Shown here piece after piece: positions 38,441 through 50,100 of a stretch of 64,000 bases of DNA; the first letter of the stretch is position 1, and each line of letters begins with the position of its first letter. The notes beneath the pieces were generated by a model that worked only from the letters and a program-made list of their open reading frames with translations, was not told the DNA's origin and did not search any database. This stretch comes from Astropecten irregularis (taxonomy: Eukaryota; Echinodermata; Asteroidea; Paxillosida; Astropectinidae), in contig OZ020247.1 of assembly GCA_963971285.1 (NCBI GenBank), forward strand, positions 15,768,614 through 15,832,613, in the 5' to 3' direction. The position numbers and the translations under genes are program-made.

Positions 38441-41400
38441 CTAGTTATCTGTATGCATGTATCTCGCAGGCTTACGGGTTGGTCTCCCTGATCTAGTTCT
38501 AGGAACCCTCTGTGTACTATTGGAATTAGCCTGGGACGTTTTTGTGTCAAGAGCTGTGCTGGGTACATGTATTTGAGCTTTTGGGGTGCACTTCTCTGTG
38601 GTCTTGCTGTTGCCTCCACTTGTGTCTGGTAATTCCGCAAACCTAACACGCTTGACGGGCTGGTCAAAACTTATGCGCTTAGGCTGCGCTGGATTGGCTA
38701 CTGCGCTTGGCATAGACGCATTTGAGCTTGGCATTTCGCGCAGGTGCGATCTGTTGCGTCGGAGTATGTTTCCGTTTGGGGTCATTACCTCATATGACCG
38801 TGGTTCTTTGCATACCTTCTTCACCTCCCCTGGATACCATGTGTTGCTAGGTGTATCTAGGATGCGGACCTTCTGTCCAACATACAGCGGAGGAAGACTT
38901 GGACCGGCATGTTTGTCGTGGTCCAACTTCATCTTGTCTCTCCTTTCCTGGAGATTCTCGTGGTTTTCTGCCTGTCTCTGCATGACATCATGCGGGTTGT
39001 TGCTAGGCAGGGTTGTACGGACTGGTCTTCCGAACATGATTTCAGCTGGTGCTGGTAGGTTGGCATCAATGGGTGTCGCTCGGAGGTGGAGCATTGCCAT
39101 GTGCACATCTTGCTTGGTCTTGCGGCATTTCGTCAAGACCGATTTGATCGTACGGACCATGCGTTCTGCTTGTCCGTTGGATCTGGGGTACCTGGGTGAC
39201 GAGGTGGTGTGCTTGACTGACCATTTCGCACACATGTCCTTGTATGCTGATCCGGCAAACTGGGGTCCATTATCGGAGATTATCTCGGCTGGAGCTCCCA
39301 GGAGGCCGAATGTTGAAGCAGTAGCTTGTGCAACTGATGCGCTTGTAGTGGAGGTCAGTTTGTGGACAACCGGATACTTGGAATGATAGTCCACAATGAT
39401 GAGGTAGTCCTCACCGTTCAGTTCAAACAGGTCGGTTCCCAGTTTGTACCATGGGGTTATTGGGATCTCGTGAGGCGTCAAAGGTTCCTTCTGCTGACGA
39501 GATTGGGTTTCTTGACATGGCACACATTCTCCGATGAGTTTCGCTATGTCATCGTTGATCTTTGGCCAGTAGACGGAATTGCGAGCAAGCCGTCGGGTTT
39601 TTTCCACTCCCATGTGGCCAGTGTGCAAGCGATTGAGAATATCCTTGCGCATGCTCGCCGGTATGAGGACTTGTCGTCCCTTGAAAACAACTCCACAAGA
39701 GATGCCTAGTTCATCTCTGTACGCCCAAAATGGTCGTAAGTCGCGTGGGAGTTCCTTGATGGATTCTGGCCATCCGGTATATATGACCTGTCGCAGTGCC
39801 TTCAGTACTGGGTCACGTGCTGATTCTTCTTGCAGGATTTCTTGCTTGTCGCTTCCAAAATGGACAAGGTCGATGTGTCGTGTGACTGGACCGTCGGTGA
39901 GGGTCAAGTCGTCCACCTGGATGTCTAGTGGAACATCCTGCCGTTTGTCTGGATTGGGCAACCTGCTGAGTGCATCAGCAAGTGTCATCGAGGCTCCTGG
40001 CTTATACTCAATGGAGAAGTTGTATCCTTGGATCTTAATAAGCAGTCTTTGAAGTCTCGGCGGGGCGCTCATCAATGGTTTGGCAGAGATCATGACCAGT
40101 GGCTTGTGGTCAGTGTGCACAACGAAGTCAGTGCCAAACAGGTATGTGTGGAATCTGGTAATACCAAACACTAGTGCAAGTGTTTCCCTCTCAATATTGG
40201 AGTAGTTGGCCTGTGCAGGGGATAAGCTTTTCGACGCGAACGCCACTGGCTTCCCTTGCTGAAGAAGACAAGCACCGAGGCCCTTCTGGGAGGCGTCTAC
40301 TTCCAGAACAGTCGGTATAGACGGGTTGTAGTACTGCAGACATGAACCTGCCGTGATGGAGTGCTTTAAAGCAACGAAGGAGGCTTGGTGGTCCTCTTCC
40401 CAGAGGTACGGCACATTCTTGCGAAGTAGATCTCGCAGAGGTGAAGCCTTGTCCGCAAAGTTGGGAATGTAGGCTGAGACGTAGTTCATCAGTCCAAGGA
40501 ATTTCTGCAGATCCTCCTTATCCTGTGGAGTGGGGATTGCATGTATGTCTTCAATGCGGCTCTGGTCTGGGTGTATTCCTTTGGTGGAATATATGGAGCC
40601 GAAGAAGTTGATGTGATCTGTCTTGATGGTACACTTCTTGCTGTTGAAGACAAGGCCTTCCTTCTTGGCGGTGTCCATCAGGCACATCAGGTTGGCGTCG
40701 TGTTCGGCTTCGGTTTGGCCGTAGACAGCTATGTCGTCCGCGATTCCCACACAGCCGGGGACCTGTTCGGTAATTCGGTCCATGGCCAGCTGGAATATGT
40801 CTTGACTAACGGCGAGACCAAAAGGGAGGCGCTGGAAACAATATCGGCCAAATGGTGTCCGGAAGGTGGTTAAGTCTTGAGACTCCTTATCGAGGTGGAC
40901 AGACCAGTAGCCGGCTTTTGCGTCCAGCTTGGAGAAGTACTTGGCATCGCTGAAAGCGGGGTTGAGCTCCTCTAAGGTCGGGATTTTATGTGGACAGCGC
41001 TTGAGGCTGTTGTTGAGCCGCTTTGGGTCCAAGCATATCCTCAACGATCCGTCTTTCTTGACGCTTGTAGTGATAGAGCTACACCAATCTGTGTGGTACG
41101 TCACCGGACGGATGACACCATCTCCTTCCATTTTGTCAAGCTCTGCCTTGAGCTTCGGTTTAAGGTGGATGCTGCACTTGCGCGGGGCATCGGTGGTCGG
41201 CTTGGCATCTTCCTTCAAGTATAGGTGGGCTTCACCCTTGAAGTTTCCAAGCGTGTCGAACTGCTTAGGGTATCTGGCCTTTAGGTCATCGACTGATCTA
41301 ATCGGCATGGTTGGAGTGGTTTGCGGACTCATGTGTTGTGCGTCGGTGGGTGGTGCAGTCGGCTGTACATTTTGCTGTACCTGGGCTTCCGGCTGGGATA

Positions 41401-42685
41401 TCGCGTGGATTGTAACCATCTGAAGTTTTCGGCATGTGGGTAGGCCTGCTATGGCTGGACCCGGAACATCCACGACGTAGAAAATCTCATTGGCCCATCT
41501 TGAATTCTTGTACCTGCACCTGAGAGATATGGCTCCAAGGCATCTGATCTCTGATCCGTTGTAGGCGGTGAGCCGGACTTGTGCACGTTGTGTGTGTTGT
41601 TGCCAACTGTCGCCATAAATCTGCTGCATCGTGCGTAGTGGCAGTGTGTTGGCGCTTGCCCCAGTGTCCACTTTGAGTTTGAGGCGTCTTGCGCTGGTCA
41701 GGTTGGGGCATTCAACATCTATTATGCTAAATGCTTCATCCCGTTTCTGTGACTGTATGGGGGTCATACTGATTCTAGAGATTGTAATCGAGTACAACAA
41801 GTCACCTTTAGACTGGTCATCGTCGTGACCATCTGGCGCGGCATGGTGCTGCTGGTGGTCATTCTGCATGTGGTCAACCTGCCCGGAATCATCCTGGCGC
41901 TTAGATCTGGCACCTTTGTTTCGCGATTGAGATCTACCGCGTGATGTGCTCCGTCGCCGTCGCTGCTGCGATTTGCCTCTTTGCTGCTTGCGCCTTGACT
42001 TGCGGCAGCATTTGGCCCAATGTCCCTTAGACCCGCAGGCCTTACAGGTGTCATTGTACGCAGGGCATTTACGCGGCTGGTGAGTTAGATTGCAGTTTGA
42101 GCATGCTCTGCGGGATCGCTGCATGGCATCGACCGAAGCGTTTCTATCGCCGAGAGATTGCAGGCATTGCTTGCTAGCGGCCATAGCTTCGTATTTGCGG
42201 CCTTCGGCTAGGATTTCGTCAATTTTGTATCCTTTAGGTTTTTCGAGCAATTCTTTCTGGAATGCTTCATAGAATGTGGAGGCAATTACAAGCTCCATTA
42301 TGCGCTCAGCTAAATCAGCAGCGTCAAAATCGCAATATTTTGCCTTCTCACAACACCTGGTCACAAAAACGTCTAGGCTCTCCCCAGTCTTCTGTCTGTA
42401 GCGCATTAATTCAAGGCGGTGAACACGAAAATTTACTTTCACCTGAAGCTGGTCATCAAACAATGCCCAAATCTTTTGAGGATCTTGTTGGTCCTCATCG
42501 GTTAAGCTTGATGCGTTCAATCGCTTAAGGCCCTCGTTGCCCAGAGCGATTTTCAGTTTAACTGCAATTTTCAGTGGGTCAGTGACCTCGTTATCAAGCA
42601 GGCACAGTGTCATTCGCTGCCGGAAAAGCTTAAATTCTTCTGCAAGATCAGAAGATCTCCAATTCATTTCCGGGTACTTGGCCAT
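38441..42685 (-). CDS. Gag-Pol polyprotein of the Ty3/gypsy element (1414 aa, single frame)
   Basis: The chosen ATG (42683-42685) starts MAKYPEMNWRSS; the frame extends 13 codons further upstream without another ATG. In order: a gag domain; two zinc knuckles near residues 195-227 (second CKACGSKGHWAKCC); protease with VDTGAS near 340; reverse transcriptase with LDAKAGYWSVHL and catalytic box IADD near 648-651; RNase H with VDASQKGLGA and TDHKPL; integrase with the HHCC finger (HTGHMG...CVPC) and DDE residues in GTDLF, SDNGPQF and NGQAE. A short C-terminal module follows (VGQKVRILDT, WYPGEVKKV) and a basic tail. No chromodomain or envelope is visible. gag and pol are in one frame with no frameshift. 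The usual aromatic residue two before DD in RT is Ile here. It appears intact. Confidence 0.96.
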   Translation of the reverse strand: MAKYPEMNWRSSDLAEEFKLFRQRMTLCLLDNEVTDPLKIAVKLKIALGNEGLKRLNASSLTDEDQQDPQKIWALFDDQLQVKVNFRVHRLELMRYRQKTGESLDVFVTRCCEKAKYCDFDAADLAERIMELVIASTFYEAFQKELLEKPKGYKIDEILAEGRKYEAMAASKQCLQSLGDRNASVDAMQRSRRACSNCNLTHQPRKCPAYNDTCKACGSKGHWAKCCRKSRRKQQRGKSQQRRRRSTSRGRSQSRNKGARSKRQDDSGQVDHMQNDHQQHHAAPDGHDDDQSKGDLLYSITISRISMTPIQSQKRDEAFSIIDVECPNLTSARRLKLKVDTGASANTLPLRTMQQIYGDSWQQHTQRAQVRLTAYNGSEIRCLGAISLRCRYKNSRWANEIFYVVDVPGPAIAGLPTCRKLQMVTIHAISQPEAQVQQNVQPTAPPTDAQHMSPQTTPTMPIRSVDDLKARYPKQFDTLGNFKGEAHLYLKEDAKPTTDAPRKCSIHLKPKLKAELDKMEGDGVIRPVTYHTDWCSSITTSVKKDGSLRICLDPKRLNNSLKRCPHKIPTLEELNPAFSDAKYFSKLDAKAGYWSVHLDKESQDLTTFRTPFGRYCFQRLPFGLAVSQDIFQLAMDRITEQVPGCVGIADDIAVYGQTEAEHDANLMCLMDTAKKEGLVFNSKKCTIKTDHINFFGSIYSTKGIHPDQSRIEDIHAIPTPQDKEDLQKFLGLMNYVSAYIPNFADKASPLRDLLRKNVPYLWEEDHQASFVALKHSITAGSCLQYYNPSIPTVLEVDASQKGLGACLLQQGKPVAFASKSLSPAQANYSNIERETLALVFGITRFHTYLFGTDFVVHTDHKPLVMISAKPLMSAPPRLQRLLIKIQGYNFSIEYKPGASMTLADALSRLPNPDKRQDVPLDIQVDDLTLTDGPVTRHIDLVHFGSDKQEILQEESARDPVLKALRQVIYTGWPESIKELPRDLRPFWAYRDELGISCGVVFKGRQVLIPASMRKDILNRLHTGHMGVEKTRRLARNSVYWPKINDDIAKLIGECVPCQETQSRQQKEPLTPHEIPITPWYKLGTDLFELNGEDYLIIVDYHSKYPVVHKLTSTTSASVAQATASTFGLLGAPAEIISDNGPQFAGSAYKDMCAKWSVKHTTSSPRYPRSNGQAERMVRTIKSVLTKCRKTKQDVHMAMLHLRATPIDANLPAPAEIMFGRPVRTTLPSNNPHDVMQRQAENHENLQERRDKMKLDHDKHAGPSLPPLYVGQKVRILDTPSNTWYPGEVKKVCKEPRSYEVMTPNGNILRRNRSHLREMPSSNASMPSAVANPAQPKRISFDQPVKRVRFAELPDTSGGNSKTTEKCTPKAQIHVPSTALDTKTSQANSNSTQRVPRTRSGRPTRKPARYMHTDN

Positions 42686-43645
42686 TGTTTGATTGAAATA
42701 GCAATATGCAGATAAAGGTATCACACAATCTTATAGTATACAATGTATAGGCCTAAGTATATTACCAGCACAATAGGAAAAGAAAAAGGCAAGTGGCTCT
42801 GAGTTACATAAAATAGCACACACAGTGTAACTCACAATTATCTAATTAATAGTATGGTAAAACTTGCAATCTTACTGTACTAGTAAAAGTAGTATCTTAC
42901 TCAAGAGTCAATGAGTGTTCGTGATCCGCGGCATATTGTTCTCAAAGTTCAGAGTTAGGCTGCAGACTTGAAAAGTTGAAACGAGTCCACAAAATGCTGC
43001 GATGTCTGGTCGATCAGATCAGTAAAACTGTATCTGTGCTGGATCAGGATGTTGCTCTCCCAATCTCCGGATCGGTTTGCTTCGCCTAGGTTCGGTGATC
43101 TGCTGCGGACTGTGGTCGCTCGGTAGCTGTTGTCGTCCGTGTGTTGACGTCCGGATATTGGGCTGCCCGATGTAAACAATGCTGACGTCACTCCCTTCAT
43201 TCATAAAAACATGAAGGAGCTGCGGCTGTAGTTATAGTTCCGGCTTGAACACGTCACCACTATGAGAACACGCTGCGGTGGCGGAGTGATATGTGCTGGA
43301 GGTATTCGCTCGTATAACTCGTTCTCACAGTGCGGATGGATACAGCTCACAGATGATGGTCGGTAGTCAAAGCCCGGGAAATTATCCACACGGATGCGGA
43401 CGTAATGGCGCTGCCGGATCTGGTTTCGCCACTCACTTGGCACAATGTGTGTATACACCGGTTACGAGATAGTTCGTCTGTGTTGTGCCAAGGTTTCAAA
43501 AATCCAAGCTAGGGCAAAATGTTGAATCCTACCGTTCGGTTGATGTCCCTGGTATTTCTCAGTGGGCTGGTACGGTGGTAATTCCCCCTTATTTTAGTGT
43601 GGGGATTGTCCGATGGGCGATGCGAACACCGCTGGAGCTCACATA
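42686..43645 (-). other. Gypsy 5' leader
   Basis: About 960 bp lie between the primer-binding site and the gag ATG. Several short frames (for example 43201-43458 and 42955-43204) match nothing I know. A leader of this length probably holds packaging and translation signals; inference. Confidence 0.6.
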
Positions 43646-43659
43646 CACCGCTGCCACCA
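43646..43659 (-). other. Primer-binding site, tRNA-Leu type
   Basis: TGGTGGCAGCGGTG directly follows the 5' LTR on the minus strand. It is complementary to the 3' end of a tRNA ending CACCGCTGCCA-CCA, as I recall for animal tRNA-Leu(AAG/TAG). Confidence 0.75.
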
Positions 43660-43836
43660 TGTAGTGATATTAACTCCAGAATAAATGAAGCTAAAAGAAG
43701 CGATGGCTTTGTTATGCTGTCTGAGGATGGACCACCATATTTATTGCTGTCTAGCTGACGAACCAGTAAGAGCCTTATTACAAGGAATGAGTTGGTTGTG
43801 CTTGCGCACAATAAAACATAGTTCCCTAATACAACA
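43660..43836 (-). repeat. 5' LTR of the gypsy element
   Basis: 177 bp; by eye it has no differences from 37851-38027. It carries a possible polyadenylation signal or AT-rich promoter only in general terms; no TATA box could be fixed. Confidence 0.92.
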
Positions 43837-44134
43837 ACGGGGTTACAAAGATGGTTATGGTAGAAACATACCGTGACAATATTTGTCTGCCTGAAATGCT
43901 GTATTATCCAGAAAAGAGTAAAACCAATTGACAAAAAACAATTTTGATCCTCGGAAGAATTCTGTGGCAAGATTTTTTTTTTTTAATACCGTGAAAGTGT
44001 TTCACTGCTTTCTCAAAAAGTGGGCACCGATGGGACTGGGAATTTCACAGATGACTGTTCCTGTATCTTCGTTGATACTTTTGCCCATGAAGCTTTATTT
44101 CTTTGATAAAAACCAAAGTATGAAATGACCACCT
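43837..44134 (-). mobile_element. Family A MITE, part 2
   Basis: It resumes at ACGGGGTTACAAAGATGG and runs through the reverse of the family order to CCAAAGTATGAAATGACCACCT, followed by TTAA (44135-44138). Confidence 0.8.
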
Positions 44135-44155
44135 TTAAATAATGAATTAATTTTG

Positions 44156-47100
44156 TCAAAAAACACAATCATCCCCTTCGCTGGTGTAATCAATGACTTG
44201 ATCTGGTCCCGGCCTCGTCGACTTTATCTTTCGAACTATCGTTCTGTGTTTTCGGGCGTCCACCAGCCTCTGGATGTTCTTCATCCGGGGCCTTCGCTTC
44301 GTTGGTTCCTTGAGGGTCTCGTAGGCCCAGACGAGGGGGTTGGTGGGGGCCAGTTTGGGGTCGGTGGTGGGCTGAGATGGCTCGTCGTCTGTAGAGGGGA
44401 CACTACCGCCTGGGATGCATACAACCTCCTCCTTGCAGGCGGTAGTTTTGGCGGGAGATTGTTGCGATGTGCCGTGTGGGCGTCTTCTCATCTCCACGCA
44501 CGCCGTGATCGTCTGCTCTCGCTGGGCTCTATGCGAGCAGTAATTAGCCACGGCATCATCCTTGGGATGTACGGGGGATTGGAACGGTTGCCATGGTGTT
44601 TCCTGGGTAACCGGTCTTATTGAATTCCTGCAGGCGAGTATATCAAGAGAATAAGTGATTAGCCTGGTCACTTTGTGCAACCAGAAGATGGAGATGGCCT
44701 ATAGACACGGTGATAGGACTTTTCAGTTCAACTTATTGATTTGGACTTGGAATAAAATCTAGGGACCAATTAGGGACTTCAGGCGCGGTTCTAGAGGTAA
44801 TATTTGGGGCGAGGGGGCTATAGAAGAGCTAATATATTTATCAATTTTTTTTGGGGGGGGGGGGGCTAGACCCTTCGCTCGTGACGTCACCTTCTAACAT
44901 TCGCTTCTGCTGTCTTATTAGATGTAGAAAAGCAACATGATATAGCCCTATACACAGCGTGCCAAGTTTTTCAAGTAATTGGCGCGTAATAACTGAAAAG
45001 ATCCATTATTTTCCCAAATTCCAGCATTTTTTTTCTCAATTGCCTGTTAATATTTTGGCGGCTAGACAAAACGTTTTTGGGGCTACAGCCCCTATAGCCC
45101 ACCGTAGAACCGCACCTGAGGGACTTTGGGCAGACGTGTTGGCTTGCTGGCATTCGAAACAAGAAGCTGGACTTACTTGTTAGCCTTGCTCCTTTTCTTC
45201 AGTCCAGGCAAGCCCTGGTCCCTGGGATGAGGCCAGCAGAACTTGACGAGCCTCCCTCGGTACATCACCACGCCGTCTGGCAGCGCGTCCTGCCCGTTCA
45301 GCTCCCTGGTCGCTTGCGCCCGATCACCGCGGAGTTTCTTGGTCTTCCCGTGCCTTTTATCCTCGGGCGACTCCCGATGGCTAACCATTTCATCTCGAGC
45401 CGGTTGATGTTTCGCTGCAGAACTTATTAATCTACGGCACAGTGGAAATGAAATTAGTATTATAATGAATGCATATCTTCTTTTATAAAGAATAAGAACA
45501 AGATGTAGAGAAACAGGCGTGGCAACTGTCCTTTCAAGGTAATATCATACTTTGGTTTTTGTCAAAGAAATACAAATTCATGGGCAAAAATATCAAGACA
45601 GATACAGTAACAGTCATCTGTGAAAAGTTCAGTCCCATACGGTGCCCACTTTTTGAGAAAACAGTGAAAAACAGCCATAGTATTTCTTAAGTCTTTTCTC
45701 TTTTATTTTTTATCTTTTAACAGATCAAAAAGATTTTCGGTCGTTGTTTTACTAATTTCTGGATAAATACACCATTTCAGGCGGAACATTTATAATGGTA
45801 CAACTCACCACCACCATCTTCATACCCTGTAAGTTATACGTAAATCTGTGAACATTTCTGTTTTGGCTTCTTACCAAAGTATGATATTACCTTTAACGTG
45901 GGAAATTTTGACAAGATTAGTCACAAGTTCGATCTGTAAAGGGACAGTACTACAGTGTCCTACTTTGGTGAAGTTGACAGAACAGCTGCGGTCTGTTGTT
46001 CATAATTTGATTTGTCATGAGTGAAAAAAAAAATAAAAATCTGTGAAATTTTCAGCTCAAATGATCATTGGAAACTGTAGAAAGCAACGGAAAATCGTTG
46101 CGATTGTTACGCGAAATTGTTCGGGAATAGCTGTTTCATTTTTTATTATCTTTTCAAGATCAACATTTTTTGGTGTTTGGTTTTATCTCTTCTGGATAAA
46201 CACAGCGTTTTGAGGCAGACGTACTTTGACAGTATATTTCTAGCATTTCCGTCTGCATGTATACCCTGTAAGTTATACGTAAATCTGTTTTGGTTTGTTT
46301 CCAATGTTGTATATGCCCTTTAAGGAAAGGGCTGGGTTTTATTCTTTGTGAATTCGAATGTAGTTAGATATGGAGGATGGCTTGTAAGGTGTCCCTTATC
46401 TAACTGTCACCACCAGACATAAATAACCCACCGATTAAAGCGCCCTCTAGTGGCCTACATGTCCCACTCACCCTCTTAGTCGTTTCTGTTCCATCCACGC
46501 ATTCTGATTGGCTATAACTTGGTTTTGGATGCTCTCCCTGAACCTATCATTAGCCTCGGCCAGTCTATCCACACAGGACATCATGTCCGACGGCTGTTGT
46601 GTGTCGACTTCGTCTGCCCCAGATCTGTACACAAAAATGAAACACAGCATCCGTCATTAAATGTACGTCGCGAATGAAAAGTCTTTTTCGAAATAATTAT
46701 GATAATAATGAACCAAGATGTTTTTCCCTTTAAAATACCACAAGGTCAAAGGAAGGACAAATCATAGTCTGATGATGTTAATCATCTTCGACCTTTTTTA
46801 TGTCGATGGAGAAAAAGGGGATTTAACTCAGTCGTCCCGGATGTTTCTTCGGTCGGTGAATCGTGAATCGTGAATCGTGACAGAGGAAGTGCGTGAAGTT
46901 AATATAATATGACTGCACTCCACTCATTCTCTGGCTTGTGGGCTACTTCAACAGTGGGATTAAATGTCGTTAGCTGATTTCACTAAACCCGCCGGGGGAA
47001 ATGACAAAACAGATGACATGAAGTCGTGTGACGAAACCAGGGGCCAATTTCATAAAACTGTTAAGCACAAAAATTTGCTTAGCACAAAAATGTCTCGCCC

Positions 47101-50100
47101 AATAAAACAAACCACCATTAAAAATTCCATTTTGATATTCATGGCCAGCGAACAACAACCAAAGAGCAATTACAAGTGATACACAGCACATGGACATTTG
47201 GTTGTTAACCCTGTTTTTTATTAAGACAGAAATGTCATGCTTAGCAAATTTTTGTGCTTAACAGTTTTATGAAATTGGCCCAATTTCATAAGAGCTGCTT
47301 AAGCACCAAAATTTGCTTAAGCACCAAAAACCTTGGTAAATAAAATCAGTATGCCAGCCAAAACAATTTGTGAATGTTATGCTCAGCAAACAATGGTCGA
47401 ATGCTATAGTCAAAAGCTGTAAGCATCACATAAAAAATTGGTTGGTAATCCTCTTTGATCAAGGAAGTTTTTTCATGCTAAGGTAAATTTTGTGCTTAAG
47501 CATCTCGGCCCCAGATCATGTTAGCTTCTTAAAAGATGAATGGCTGGCTCTTCGGTTTTTGACTCATCTTATAACATGTGTTCTCGTTATTTTCGGGGCC
47601 ATGTTTTTCCCAATAGGTGACATATACCACACACACGCACAGCTTGTCCGCGCTTGCAAAAAATTATCTTGACAGAAGTAAATCATGATCTGTTCGTGAC
47701 AAATAGACCTGCCGTTTTAGTTGTACTTTTTTTAAATCATCAAATAACCACAGGGGAAACTGACTGGATTAATTTTCGGTCATTAAAAGGTGAACAAAGA
47801 AAAATTGTTTCAGGCTGGTCGAAAGTATTTTGTGTTCATTATCATGTTTTACCGTGAGTTTTCTTTCAATTTTTTTATTTTGATATGAACGGAAATCTTA
47901 CCTTGGTTTGTTTTTCATTCCGCTTACATCTCTGAGACGATGCTGTCTCACCAGGCAACTCATCACCATCTGATTGGCTCGTTGGACCTCTTCCAGCAGC
48001 TCTGGTCCCCACTGTTGCCCCGTGGACTGGACGGTAGGGGGCAGCGTCTCTTGCCCGGTGACTTGCTGCCGTGGTTCAATGCTCCGGGCGGTAGACTGCG
48101 GCTCATGACGGCCCATCGAGGTCGACGAGTCGTGTCCAGTGGCACTAACGGTTGCCGTTGGCTGCAGAGCACTACGGCTGTGTTGTATATAAGATAATTG
48201 GGAAATGCGGCTGATATACGCTCATAATTGGCTTTCTAAAAATAGTCGCAATAAGATGTTTGTTTTCAATCTTTGGATGTATATAATATAATTCTTCTTT
48301 TGTACACAGACGGGAGGTCATTGTGATGTAAGAGTGACGTAACCATTTTGCTCAAAATAATGAGAACAACCAGGGTCGCTAATCTACGTCTCAGCGAATA
48401 ATTTCTGTCACTGTAAATTTGTTTTTAAAGCCACTGTGTGGAGACGATAGTATTGTACTATATAAGAATTTCGCTTGTTTATTTTAGAAATATCATCTTT
48501 TCTTGGCAGATAAAATTAATAATTTGAAATGAAAACACCTCTGTGTTACTGCTTTACCCATTAGTGCCAATTTAAGTTGATGCTTTGGTTTAACCCTTGA
48601 GGAGAGAGTCGTACCTTTGCAGTCTAGTTGAATTGTCTTGGATCTTTGCGACAGCTGTCGCATTTAGTTCTTTACTCCGATCTTCCTCTTGCTCCTCGGC
48701 ACTCGAGACGACCTCTGGTTGCCCGGTCCAAGTGCCATCTCTCAAGGGGCCATTGCCTTCCTCTGAAGACGGTCCACCGTCTTTCTCGGTGTCAAGATCT
48801 CTCTGCACCTTCCTTGGACTGCTTCCTGTTGTCTGAATGGCTCTGGCGTTCATGATTCCAGGTCTCCGGTAGACGTCTTTCTTGATCGATGGTGGTCCTT
48901 TCTCTTGGTTCCTGACTTCCACAGAGCCTTCCACTTCATTTGCACTGGCTCTGGCGTTCATGACTCCAAGTGTCTGGTAGGCCTGTTTCTTGATTGATGG
49001 TGGTCCGTCTTGGTTCCTGGCTTCCACGAAGCCTTCCACTTCACTGGCTCTGGCGTTCATGATTCCAAGTCTCTGATGGTTCTTTGGTTCCACGAAGCCT
49101 TCCACTTCACTTGCACCGGCGTTCGTGATTCCAGGTCTCTGGTAGACCTGTTTCTTAATTGATGAAGGTCCTTTCTCTTGGTTCCTGACTTCCAAGAAGC
49201 CTTCCTTTTCGCCGCGAGTGTCTGATGCTTCCGTGGGATGACACTGAACGTCTCCAGCATCAGAAGTCGCCAAGGTCTGGTTGCTTTGCCTCGCTGATGC
49301 AACATCAGTATCCAGAGGGCGTGTGGGTGTGGTCGGAGGGCCGCGCCCTGTAATGACCTCCACCCTATCCCCACCCTGTTGATTGACAGGTTGTACCTGG
49401 ATGAGACGAACGTGAGCCCCTGATGCTGCTGTGTATAACGTCTGATCCAACTCCAGAGGTTTGTTGCTGTATTAAATAGCAATAAAACGTGTAATTATTA
49501 CTCGCGGGTTCCATCAAATTTTCATCGTATAGCATCATTCAAATGAAATCAAAATCTTTCTGTCCAACAAAATCACCAGGGCTCGCTTTCAAGAAGCCCT
49601 GCTGCAATCGATCGTAACTCCAGTTATGAAGGATAGCCGATATAGCAGGGGTCCTATTACGCGTATAGGGCTTCAATACATCATAAGTCCTACGATTGAT
49701 AGTAAGTTACGAAGAGTTCGGTGAAATCGACCAAGGACTTTTCTCTTGAAATCAAATGAGGAGTGTGAAATGAAAGTCTAAAAAAATGACAATTTCCCCT
49801 TTAATTTAAAGCATTGGATGATCCTTATACCTCTGGATTTTGCCCACATTCTCGTCTCCATCTATTTTTCCATCAACCTCGTCCTGAATAGGAGCAACCT
49901 CGATCCCCGCATTTTCCTCCCGATGGTCCGGGACGCGGCAGGTTATGGAGAGTACCTGGGGTCGCTCACCCGTCTTGAACCAGGGGGACTGAGGTGGGAT
50001 TTCCTGGGTTGGTCTTGGGTCATTCTGCATCCCAACCTCACCACGCCTGTATCAGGAATCAAAGTAATTAACATCACTGACCATTGTTTTGTTTAAATGT

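Larger units (their letters stand above)
37851..43836 (-). mobile_element. Full-length Ty3/gypsy LTR retrotransposon (5986 bp)
   Basis: Two 177 bp LTRs that I read as indistinguishable flank a primer-binding site, one long gag-pol frame and a polypurine tract. The element reads on the minus strand and has a 5 bp target duplication (ACGGG). Indistinguishable LTRs and an unbroken frame suggest a recent insertion. It landed in a family A MITE. Confidence 0.95.
32844..44155. other. Repeat-rich intergenic region
   Basis: It lies between the start of the astrin-like gene and the stop of the next minus-strand gene. It holds a hammerhead-like motif (33094-33137), the foldback element (33315-34791), a family C MITE, a duplicated 140 bp segment (36435-36715), a TTAA element (36809-37215), a split family A MITE and the gypsy element. 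I see nothing in 34800-35400, 35640-36430 or 37300-37780. Confidence 0.6.

Noticed and set aside
38586..39386. 266-codon plus-strand open frame
   Set aside because: It lies antisense to the integrase and C-terminal part of the gypsy polyprotein and has no features of its own; the same applies to frames at 39579-40052 and 40929-41423.
43509..43970. 153-codon minus-strand frame
   Set aside because: It runs across the MITE, the 5' LTR and the leader, so it cannot be one gene.
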